From the NCBI GenBank assembly GCA_021799555.1, contig JAJZAG010000020.1:1-22479 (forward strand): a stretch of DNA of 22,479 nucleotides, in the 5' to 3' direction. The stretch's first letter is position 1. Each line of letters starts with the position of its first letter. This document shows positions 14,136-20,739 of this stretch, one piece after another. The DNA comes from Deltaproteobacteria bacterium (lineage in GTDB: Bacteria > Desulfobacterota > Binatia > Binatales > Binataceae). The position numbers were made by a program, and so were the translations under genes. The notes beneath the pieces are model-generated. The model worked only from the letters and a program-made list of their open reading frames with translations. It did not search any database and had not been told where the DNA came from.

Positions 14136-14993
14136 TCATGCGGAACGGCCCGCGCGGTCCAGCGCGGTATAGTCGGCGGCGTTGAGCATGAGGCCGCGTG
14201 CGCCGATATTTTCCTCAAGATGCGCGACGCTCGAGGTTCCGGGAATCGGAAGCATCACGGGCGAGCGCATCAGCAGAAACGCGAGCGCAACTTGGCTCGG
14301 CGTGAAGCCGGTTCTGCCCGCAACTTCGCGCAACCGCTTGCCCGTGCGGATCAGATTTCCGTAACCGAGGGGAAAGAACGGAATGAACCCAAGGCCGTTT
14401 GCTGTGCAATACTCGACGACCGGCTCGGATTCGCGGTAGGCGAGATTGTAATGATTTTGCACCGAGACTATTGGTGCGATCCTGCGCGCCGCCTCGATTT
14501 GTTCGACCGAGAAATTGGATACTCCGATATGGCGAATCTTGCCCTGCGCCCGCAGCTCGGCGATCGCTCCGATTGATTCCTCAATCGGCACTTTCGGGTC
14601 GGGGGTGTGAAGTTGATAGAGATCGATCCGTTCCAGTCTGAGACGCGCCAAGCTCGCTTCACAGAATTCTCGCAGATGCTCGGGGCGGCCGTCGGGCACC
14701 CAGGAGTTTGCGTCCGGCCGCGTGTAACCGCCCTTGGTCGCAATTACCAGATCGGAAGGATAAGGATGGAGCGCTTCGGCAATGATCAGTTCCGACACCC
14801 CGGGGCCATAAGCGTCGGCGGTGTCGAGCAAATTGACACCTAGCTCGACGGCGCGCCGCAGCAAGCGAACTGCGGCGGGCCGATCGGTTGGATGGCCCCA
14901 GACACGGCTGCCAGTCACGTGCATCGCGCCGAAGCCGAGCCTGCGGACGCGCATGTCGCCACCGATCGCGAATTCGTCGTAAGCGTCGTTCAT
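14136..14993 (-). CDS. Aldo/keto reductase
   Basis: A 285-residue NADPH-dependent aldo/keto reductase with a (beta/alpha)8 barrel. The catalytic tetrad is complete: Asp57 and Tyr62 in LLDTADAYGPG, Lys87 in VIATKGGY and His129 in YQLHTPDP. Cofactor-binding elements HIGVSNFS and the late PIPGTSSVAHLEENIGA are also present. The start MNDAYDEFAIGGDMRVRRLGFGAM fits related proteins, with AAGG just upstream. The frame remains open upstream without a start codon, into the damaged small gene described separately. It precedes the PhyH-family gene by 19 bases, as if in one operon. The substrate is unknown; this subgroup reduces diverse aldehydes and ketones. Confidence 0.93.
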   Translation of the reverse strand: MNDAYDEFAIGGDMRVRRLGFGAMHVTGSRVWGHPTDRPAAVRLLRRAVELGVNLLDTADAYGPGVSELIIAEALHPYPSDLVIATKGGYTRPDANSWVPDGRPEHLREFCEASLARLRLERIDLYQLHTPDPKVPIEESIGAIAELRAQGKIRHIGVSNFSVEQIEAARRIAPIVSVQNHYNLAYRESEPVVEYCTANGLGFIPFFPLGYGNLIRTGKRLREVAGRTGFTPSQVALAFLLMRSPVMLPIPGTSSVAHLEENIGARGLMLNAADYTALDRAGRSA

Positions 14994-15006
14994 CCTTGCG
15001 CCTTGC

Positions 15007-15249
15007 TCAGTTGCATCTTGCTGTCGCGGCGGCTCGAGAAACGCCGGTTCGTCTTCGCTGAACAGCGCGAGTGTCTGGGCGCGTGGTGCGAGATGCCCGG
15101 ACCTGTGGTCGGCAAGAATCGCGTTCTCGGCGGTGAGGCCCGGACGAATGCACCGATGGCATTCGAGGACTTTCCCCCTCCAGCTGCTCGATCTTCTCGA
15201 GCATCAACCGATCAATGATCTGAAAGGTCTCGCGTGACATAGCTGCCAT
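15007..15249 (-). pseudogene. Small unknown gene, probably frameshifted
   Basis: The frame from the ATG at 15249 gives 80 residues. The first part (MSRETFQIIDRLMLEKIEQLEG) is a plausible helix, but after a G5 run (minus strand; plus-strand C5 at 15174-15178) the frame becomes Arg/Ser-rich and non-protein-like. The next frame over, from the G-run on, reads KVLECHRCIRPGLTAENAIL and continues with LFSEDEPAFLEPP, which looks like real protein with a CxxC pair and better codon position bias. Removing one G joins the two parts, but the joined frame then runs without a stop into the aldo/keto reductase. AGGA lies before the 15249 ATG. I do not recognise the product. It could be a sequencing error, a decayed gene or an N-terminal extension of the reductase. 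Confidence 0.45.
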
Positions 15250-15364
15250 GGCGGAAATCCTAGCGTTTTTGGCGGTTTTTTCGAAGCCCGTGTCTTATAC
15301 CTCCGCTCAACTTCTTGGTGTGCCTGCTGTCTGATAGGCTTAATGACAAAGGCGGATTAGCACG

Positions 15365-16813
15365 ATGGCAAATGATTTGGCGCATCCTGAGAAATTCTTT
15401 CTGAGCCGCTTTGGCATGAGCGACCGGGCTTTCGAACGGATCCTCGGCACCGCGCTCGAACGCAAGGCCGACTATGCCGACCTGTTCTTCGAATATCACA
15501 GCGCAGAAGCGCTCGCGCTCGAAGAATCGATGGTCAATCACACCTCGAAGAGCGTGAGCCACGGCGTTGGTGTCCGCGTCTGCGCCGAAGATCGGACCGG
15601 CTACGCCTATTCGGACGAGGTGACGATCGACAGGATGCGGCTTGCAGCTGAGGCCGCCCGCGCGATTGCCGACCAACGCACGACGGCGCCCGCCGTGCAG
15701 GTTGGCGCTCCGATGCCGCATCACGCTCTATACGAAGTCGAAACCACACCGCTCGAAATTCCGATCGAAGAACGCGCCAGGCTGCTGCGCGAGATTGACG
15801 CCGCTGCGCGTGCCTTCGACCCGCGCGTCAGGAATGTGATGGCCTCAATCGCGGCTGAGCGGAAGATCATCATGATCGTCACCAGCGAGGGTAAGCTCGC
15901 CGCCGACGTGCAGCCGTTATGCCGCCTCAACGTCACGGTGATCGCCGAAGACGGCAAAGGTGGCCGCCAGTCCGGAACATACGGCGGCGGTGGACGCGTC
16001 GAATATCGATATTTTCTCGAGGGCGAGCGATGGCGTCAGTACGCGCTCGAAGCGGCGCGCCAGGCGATTGTGAACCTTGACGCCGCCGACGCGCCCGCCG
16101 GAGAAATGGTCGTTGTGCTCGGTCCCGGGTGGCCAGGAATTCTGCTACACGAGGCGATTGGCCACGGACTCGAGGGCGACTTCAATCGCAAAGGCGTTTC
16201 CGCATTCTCGGGCCGAATTGGACAGAAGGTCGCGAGCGAGCTGTGCACCGTGGTGGATGACGGGACTATCCCGATGCGCCGCGGCAGCTTGAACATCGAT
16301 GACGAAGGCACCCCGACCTCGCGCACGGTGCTGATTGAAAAAGGTATCTTGCGCGGCTATCTGCATGACCGAATGAACGCGCGCCTGATGAAGATGAAGC
16401 CGACAGGCAACGGCAGGCGCGAGAGCTTCGCGCATACGCCAATGCCGCGGATGACCAACACCTTCATGCTCGCCGGCGACTCGACGCCCGAAGAGATTAT
16501 CAAGTCGGTCAAGAGCGGCCTCTACGCGGTAAGCTTCGGCGGCGGACAGGTCGATATCACCAACGGTAAATTCGTTTTCTCGGCGAGCGAAGCTTATCTG
16601 ATCGAAGACGGCAAGGTCACCCGTCCGGTCAAGGGCGCGACTTTAATCGGTGACGGTCCCGACGTGCTGACTCGGGTAGTGATGGTCGGCAACGACCTCG
16701 CGCTCGACTCCGGAATTGGCACCTGCGGCAAGGACGGCCAGTCGGTGCCAGTGGGAGTGGGACTTCCGACGATTCGAATCGACGGGATCACGGTGGGCGG
16801 CACACGCGCATGA
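15365..16813 (+). CDS. tldD: Metalloprotease TldD
   Basis: TldD is the catalytic subunit of the TldD/TldE protease, which trims unfolded or modified peptides such as pro-microcin B17 and the antitoxin CcdA in E. coli. The 482-residue protein carries the zinc motif HEAIGH at residues 262-267 in the context LLHEAIGHGLEGD. The third ligand, Cys454, lies in GTCGKDGQSVPVGVG. The glycine-rich FGGGQVDITNG and FSASEAYLIEDG motifs are also typical. GGCGGA nine to fourteen bases upstream may be the ribosome binding site. Its stop overlaps the tldE ATG (ATGA). Both partners being intact suggests a working complex; the substrate is not evident here. Confidence 0.95.
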   Translation: MANDLAHPEKFFLSRFGMSDRAFERILGTALERKADYADLFFEYHSAEALALEESMVNHTSKSVSHGVGVRVCAEDRTGYAYSDEVTIDRMRLAAEAARAIADQRTTAPAVQVGAPMPHHALYEVETTPLEIPIEERARLLREIDAAARAFDPRVRNVMASIAAERKIIMIVTSEGKLAADVQPLCRLNVTVIAEDGKGGRQSGTYGGGGRVEYRYFLEGERWRQYALEAARQAIVNLDAADAPAGEMVVVLGPGWPGILLHEAIGHGLEGDFNRKGVSAFSGRIGQKVASELCTVVDDGTIPMRRGSLNIDDEGTPTSRTVLIEKGILRGYLHDRMNARLMKMKPTGNGRRESFAHTPMPRMTNTFMLAGDSTPEEIIKSVKSGLYAVSFGGGQVDITNGKFVFSASEAYLIEDGKVTRPVKGATLIGDGPDVLTRVVMVGNDLALDSGIGTCGKDGQSVPVGVGLPTIRIDGITVGGTRA

Positions 16814-18198
16814 ATACTCAATCGGAGCCGAACGGGATACATTCAGAAATGGACACGCTCGATAGCGCGCTTGCTGAATGGGTGCTTGGCGAGGCGAAAA
16901 AGCATGGCGCAACCGCGGCGGAGGTGCTGATGATAGGCGCGGAATCGATAGCCGCGGGCGTCCGGCTCGGCGAAGTCGAAAAGCTCAAGAGCTCGCGCGA
17001 GCGGCGCCTCGGCATCCGCGTTTTTGTCGGCCAATCTTCTGCGACAGCCTCAACCGCAGAGGTGGAGCGCGCTTCGCTTGCCGAGTTCGTCGCCAGCACC
17101 GTCACGCTCGCGCGATTGACCGCGGAAGACCCTTGGTCGGGCCTGCCCGAGCCGTCGATGCATCCGCGTGAGATTCCGGATCTAGGCCTGCTCGATCCGG
17201 ACGCGGGAATTGTCGAGGCCGATCGCGCGCTCGCAATCGCCCGCAAAGGCGAGAAGGCGGCGCTCGGCGCCGATCCGCGGATCAAAAATTCCGAAGGTGC
17301 GGAGTTCGACTCGGGCCGCTACCGGGTCTTGTTCGCCAACAGCAACGGATTCAGCGGCGAGTACGAAGGCTCGTCGTTCAGCCTCGTCGTGGCGCCGATC
17401 GCTCAGGACAACGGCGCGATGCAGCAGGGCTATTGGTACACCGCGAACCGGCGCTTCGCGAAACTCGAGGACGCGGAGTCGGTCGGAACGATCGCCGCCA
17501 AGCGTGCGCTGCGCCGGCTCGGCGCGCGCAAGGTCAAAACCACGCGCGTTCCGGTGGTGTTCGATCCCGACATGGCGGCCGGCTTGATTCGATCGTTTGC
17601 GGGCGCGGCCTCAGGGCCGTCCCTGTACAAGGGCGCATCGTTTCTGATCGACCGGCTGGGTTCGCGCGTAATGGCGCCAGCGGTGTCGATTATTGACGAC
17701 GCGCGGATTCCGGGCGCGCTCGGCTCGAAGCCCTTCGACGGTGAAGGTCTCGCCACCAATCGAAAGCATCTGGTTGAGAAGGGCGAGCTCAAGTCCTACC
17801 TGCTCGACTGTTACTCGGCGCGCAAGCTCAAAATGCAACCGACCGGGAATGCCGCCCGTTCGGTCGGACAGACTCCGACCGTTTCGACCACCAATCTTTA
17901 TCTCGAACCAGGCTCCTGCACCCCCGCGCAGATAATCGGGTCGGTCAGGCAGGGTTTATATCTGACCGAACTGATCGGATTTGGCGTCAACATGGTGACC
18001 GGCGATTACTCGCGCGGCGCCGGCGGGATGTGGATCGAAGATGGGCAACTCGCATATCCGGTGCAGGAAATTACGATTGCGGGGAACCTGAAAGACATGT
18101 TCCTGAACATCGAGATGATCGGCAACGATCTGCAGTGGCATTCCACGACGGCGTCGCCGTCGCTGAAAATCTCTGAAATGACAATCGCTGGGGCTTAA
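16810..18198 (+). CDS. pmbA: TldE/PmbA, partner subunit of the TldD protease
   Basis: TldE (PmbA) is the non-catalytic partner that forms a heterodimer with TldD around an enclosed active site. The 462-residue product is of the same fold but, as expected, lacks the HExxxH motif. Recognisable parts are SRERRLGIRVFVGQSSATAS near the N-terminus, TGNAARSVGQTPTVSTTNLYLEPG, and the C-terminal GFGVNMVTGDYSRGAGGMWIEDG and GNDLQWHSTTASPSLKI. The ATG overlaps the tldD stop by four bases; a Met 13 codons in (before DTLDSALAEW) is a possible alternative start. A short hairpin and T-run overlap the stop codon. Confidence 0.94.
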   Translation: MNTQSEPNGIHSEMDTLDSALAEWVLGEAKKHGATAAEVLMIGAESIAAGVRLGEVEKLKSSRERRLGIRVFVGQSSATASTAEVERASLAEFVASTVTLARLTAEDPWSGLPEPSMHPREIPDLGLLDPDAGIVEADRALAIARKGEKAALGADPRIKNSEGAEFDSGRYRVLFANSNGFSGEYEGSSFSLVVAPIAQDNGAMQQGYWYTANRRFAKLEDAESVGTIAAKRALRRLGARKVKTTRVPVVFDPDMAAGLIRSFAGAASGPSLYKGASFLIDRLGSRVMAPAVSIIDDARIPGALGSKPFDGEGLATNRKHLVEKGELKSYLLDCYSARKLKMQPTGNAARSVGQTPTVSTTNLYLEPGSCTPAQIIGSVRQGLYLTELIGFGVNMVTGDYSRGAGGMWIEDGQLAYPVQEITIAGNLKDMFLNIEMIGNDLQWHSTTASPSLKISEMTIAGA

Positions 18199-18209
18199 AG
18201 CCCGTTTTT
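18191..18209 (+). terminator. Possible short intrinsic terminator after tldE
   Basis: GGGCT at 18191-18195 and AGCCC at 18199-18203 flank TAA, which is the tldE stop codon itself, and are followed by GTTTTT. The stem is only 5 bp, so strength is doubtful. The position and T-run fit a compact terminator before the separately promoted Crp/Fnr-family gene. Confidence 0.4.
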
Positions 18210-18226
18210 GGCGGCGTTTGCACCAC

Positions 18227-18255
18227 TTGACCGAAGCTGCGCGATGTATTAACAA
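18227..18255 (+). promoter_or_regulatory. Candidate sigma-70 type promoter for the Crp/Fnr-family gene
   Basis: TTGACC at 18227-18232 matches five of six bases of the -35 consensus. After 17 bases comes TAACAA at 18250-18255, a weak -10 with three matches. It lies in the 172-base gap between tldE and the regulator, about 115 bases before the start codon. The rest of that gap is featureless apart from a GC-rich stretch near 18319-18352; I see no clear Crp/Fnr-type palindrome. Confidence 0.3.
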
Positions 18256-18370
18256 AGTGTAGGAATTTAGAGCTATCAGCACGTTGAACTGTCGATACTT
18301 ACGGTAGCGTCAGTTGGGCGCGCGGCGCGGCACCGGAGACCGGAAGGCCGTGCGATAGCGGAGGTCAAAA

Positions 18371-19195
18371 ATGGACGCCGCATTCAACTCAAGGGGTCGC
18401 AACATGAATGGTTCCGCAATGGAGCATCCTACCGACAAGCTGCTCGCGCGGCTCGTCGGCCTGGGCCTGCCGCGCGCGGCAATCACCGCGCTGCTCGACA
18501 GGTACACACCCGTCCGCTATCCGAAGGGTGCGCCGCTCTTCGCCAAGGGGTCGCCAGCCGATGTGGTTTTCGCCGTGCTGAGCGGCGTGGTGAAAGTCCA
18601 CAGCACTTGCCTGGGCAGCGACCGGATTCTGACCGAGCTGGCCGGGCCCGGAGATATCGTCGGCTACGCCGATTTTTTTGAAGAGACCGGCGCGCGCTCG
18701 CAGCTGTTCGAGGCGGAGGCATTGACCGGCTGCACGGTCGCTTTGTTCACACGGCATCATATCGCCGAGGTGCTCAAAAGCCTCGACGGTGAGACGCTGC
18801 TTCGACTAGCGGAGGCGATCAATTCGCTTTGGTCGTCGGTGGCGTATCGTTACGCGACGTTCCTTGGGATGTCGTTGCGCCAGCGGCTGGAAGTCGTGCT
18901 CAACGAACTCGCGCTCAGGTTCGGGGTGCCGGACGCGCGCGGAGTTCTGCTGACGCCGGAACTCGCGCAGGAAGAGTTGGCCGAGATGATCGGGAGCTCG
19001 CGTCCGATGGTGTCGAAGCTTCTGATGGAGATGACCGAGCAGGGACTGCTTGCGCGGGACGGTCGCCGCCGGATTCTGGTCGGCGCGCCGAAGGCGAATT
19101 TGCTTCCGCCGATCCCGATGTTCCGCTCAGCCGGAACGGCTGCTCCTGCGGATCGCGCTGCTCGTCCTCCTGCGCGCGGCACCGCGGCTGCCTGA
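18371..19195 (+). CDS. Crp/Fnr-family transcriptional regulator
   Basis: A 274-residue regulator with an N-terminal cyclic-nucleotide-binding-like beta-barrel (residues about 35-135, including VVFAVLSGVVKVHS and GPGDIVGYADFFEETGARS) and a C-terminal winged helix-turn-helix (about 165-238). Compared with E. coli CRP, Arg82-Ser83 are kept (Arg109, Ser110), but Glu72 is replaced by Tyr99, so cAMP binding is doubtful. No Fnr-type N-terminal cysteine cluster is present. The recognition helix reads SSRPMVSKLL, with Pro212 in place of CRP Glu181. A proline/alanine/arginine-rich tail of about 30 residues ends the protein. GGAGG six bases before the ATG supports the start. The target and ligand are unknown. 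Confidence 0.9.
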   Translation: MDAAFNSRGRNMNGSAMEHPTDKLLARLVGLGLPRAAITALLDRYTPVRYPKGAPLFAKGSPADVVFAVLSGVVKVHSTCLGSDRILTELAGPGDIVGYADFFEETGARSQLFEAEALTGCTVALFTRHHIAEVLKSLDGETLLRLAEAINSLWSSVAYRYATFLGMSLRQRLEVVLNELALRFGVPDARGVLLTPELAQEELAEMIGSSRPMVSKLLMEMTEQGLLARDGRRRILVGAPKANLLPPIPMFRSAGTAAPADRAARPPARGTAAA

Positions 19196-19227
19196 GCTCA
19201 GAGTCTTTCGAAAGGGATAATGGGGGT

Positions 19228-19261
19228 AAGCGCGCGCTCGAACCGGGCGCGCGCTTTGTTT
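19228..19261 (+). terminator. Rho-independent terminator after the Crp/Fnr-family gene
   Basis: AAGCGCGCGC at 19228-19237 pairs perfectly with GCGCGCGCTT at 19247-19256 around a nine-base loop, followed by TGTTT. The stem is strong and the T-tract modest. It separates the plus-strand regulator from the convergent minus-strand CoxG-like gene and may limit read-through from both sides, though only the plus strand has a T-rich tail. Confidence 0.75.
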
Positions 19262-19283
19262 ATCCTGCGTCGGCGCGGACACT

Positions 19284-19814
19284 TCATTGTCGCCGGAAGA
19301 ATCTCGCGAACAAGCGCACAATCGAGCGCCAAAGGTTCAAGAAAATTCCCTGCCGTGCGACTTTGCCGGACGCCTCGGCCTGCAGCTCGGCCTCGGCGGC
19401 GGCGAAGAACTGACCGAGCATCATCTTGGCGGCGCTGTCGATCACGCGCTGGCCGACTTGCACGAGTGGTCCGCCGATCTGAACGTCGCCGGCGTACTTG
19501 ATGGTCGTGGATTTAGCGTTGCGAGCTTCAAGGTCGAGCGTGCCCGAGCCGCGAATAAAGCCCTGTTTGCCTTTGCCATCGACGAGCATCCGATAGTGTT
19601 CCGGCGCGCGCTTGTCTTCGAGCTTGAGCTTGCCTGAATAGACGCCTTTGACCGAAGCGATCCCGACGTTGAGCGTTCCGCTGTATTCGTCGGGACCCAG
19701 AATTTCGAGCTTTTCGCATCCGGGAATCAGCTTCGAGAGTCGCTGCGGGTCGTTGAACAAGTCCCACACCCATTCGCGCGGAGCGGACAAAACGGTTTCT
19801 CCGGACAGCTTCAT
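19284..19814 (-). CDS. coxG: CoxG-like SRPBCC-domain protein
   Basis: A 176-residue protein of the carbon monoxide dehydrogenase subunit G (CoxG) family, with an SRPBCC lipid-binding-type fold over residues 1-150. Hallmarks are MKLSGETVLSAPREWVWDLFNDPQRLSKLIPGCE, shown by its APREWVWDLFNDP and IPGCE parts, and YSGTLNVGIASVKGVYSGKL. Residues 155-176 (GIFLNLWRSIVRLFARFFRRQ) form an amphipathic, aromatic and basic tail that could attach it to the membrane, a role proposed for CoxG proteins that tether molybdenum hydroxylases. It is the last gene of the minus-strand hydroxylase cluster, 53 bases after the FAD subunit gene. The symbol reflects family, not proven CO metabolism. Confidence 0.88.
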   Translation of the reverse strand: MKLSGETVLSAPREWVWDLFNDPQRLSKLIPGCEKLEILGPDEYSGTLNVGIASVKGVYSGKLKLEDKRAPEHYRMLVDGKGKQGFIRGSGTLDLEARNAKSTTIKYAGDVQIGGPLVQVGQRVIDSAAKMMLGQFFAAAEAELQAEASGKVARQGIFLNLWRSIVRLFARFFRRQ

Positions 19815-19867
19815 CGGCGGTTGGCGGAATCCTTTCGCGTCAAGTACGGTTCAGGTGCGCGCGGCGA

Positions 19868-20734
19868 TTATGCTTTGGCGCGTGGGAGCGCCATTTCGAG
19901 CGCACGGCGTGTGTATACGCGGGCGAGTTCGGCGCGGAAATCAGCCGCCGCATGAATGTCCGACATCGCGTCGATTCCGTCGGCGGCATGCGCGGCTGCG
20001 CTCGCAAAAGCTTGCGCCGGATCTTTGCCCGCAAGCGCCGATTCCACAGCTCTAGCGCGAAACGGCTTTGCGGCAAGCCCCGTGATGCCCACGCGCGCTC
20101 GCTCGCAGGTTCTGCTCTTGCCAAGCGCGAGGAGCACCGCGACACCGACCATCGCGAAGCCCGAAGCGGGCTGGCGATGCTTCAAATAGGCGAAGCCGCA
20201 TCCGGTAGAGATCGGCGCAAGGGCGACTTCAGTTACAATCTCGCCCGGGCGGACGGCGGTAGTCATCAAATCGATGAAAAAATCCTCGGCCTTGACCGTC
20301 CGCGATCCGGAGACGCTCTCGATTTTGATTTCGGCCTCGAGTGCGAGTATCGCCGCCGGATAGTCGGCGGCGGGATCGGCGTGGGCTATCGAGCCGCCAA
20401 TCGTCCCGCGATTTCGCACCTGTATGTCGCCAATCAGCGCCGCGCATTCGGCGAGCAGGCCGAGTTTGGCGCGCACCAACGAAGAAGACTCGACCGCGCG
20501 ATGCGTTGTCATCGCCCCTATCACTATTTTGCCGCCCTCCTCGCGAATCGCGCCGAGTTCAGGCAGGCCGCTTATGTCGATCAGATGGGCAGGCTGCGCA
20601 AGCCTGAGCTTCATGATCGGGACCAAGCTGTGTCCGCCGGCTAAAAGCTTTCCGTCTTCGCCGTAATCAGCAAGCATCTTGAGGGCGTCTTTCACCGACG
20701 AAGCGCGATGGTATTCGAATGCCGATGGGTACAT
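19868..20734 (-). CDS. coxM: Molybdenum hydroxylase medium subunit, FAD-binding (CoxM family)
   Basis: The FAD subunit passes electrons from the iron-sulfur subunit of a molybdenum hydroxylase to an acceptor. The 288-residue protein starts MYPSAFEYHRASSVKDAL. It has the two FAD motifs AGGHS at 32-36 (LLAGGHSLVPIMKLRLA) and TIGGS at 111-115 (RGTIGGSIAHADPAADYP), plus the C-terminal CO-dehydrogenase flavoprotein domain. The frame is open to 20857, but that would overlap the large subunit; the ATG at 20734 is five bases after the large-subunit stop and matches family N-termini. The gene symbol names the family only, because the large subunit is form II. Confidence 0.92.
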   Translation of the reverse strand: MYPSAFEYHRASSVKDALKMLADYGEDGKLLAGGHSLVPIMKLRLAQPAHLIDISGLPELGAIREEGGKIVIGAMTTHRAVESSSLVRAKLGLLAECAALIGDIQVRNRGTIGGSIAHADPAADYPAAILALEAEIKIESVSGSRTVKAEDFFIDLMTTAVRPGEIVTEVALAPISTGCGFAYLKHRQPASGFAMVGVAVLLALGKSRTCERARVGITGLAAKPFRARAVESALAGKDPAQAFASAAAHAADGIDAMSDIHAAADFRAELARVYTRRALEMALPRAKA

Positions 20735-20739
20735 CGCGA

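Noticed and set aside
14117..14218. Longer N-terminus for the PhyH-family protein
   Set aside because: It would overlap the aldo/keto reductase and lacks family similarity, while a GGAGG sits correctly before the ATG at 14116.
15250..15364. Divergent promoters between the small minus-strand gene and tldD
   Set aside because: A TATAAG-like box on the minus strand (15294-15299) lacks a matching -35, and the plus strand shows only weak boxes, so no promoter is called although one is expected here.
18199..18370. A Crp/Fnr-type operator upstream of the regulator
   Set aside because: No TGTGA- or TTGAT-type inverted repeat could be found by eye; only a weak promoter-like pair is seen.
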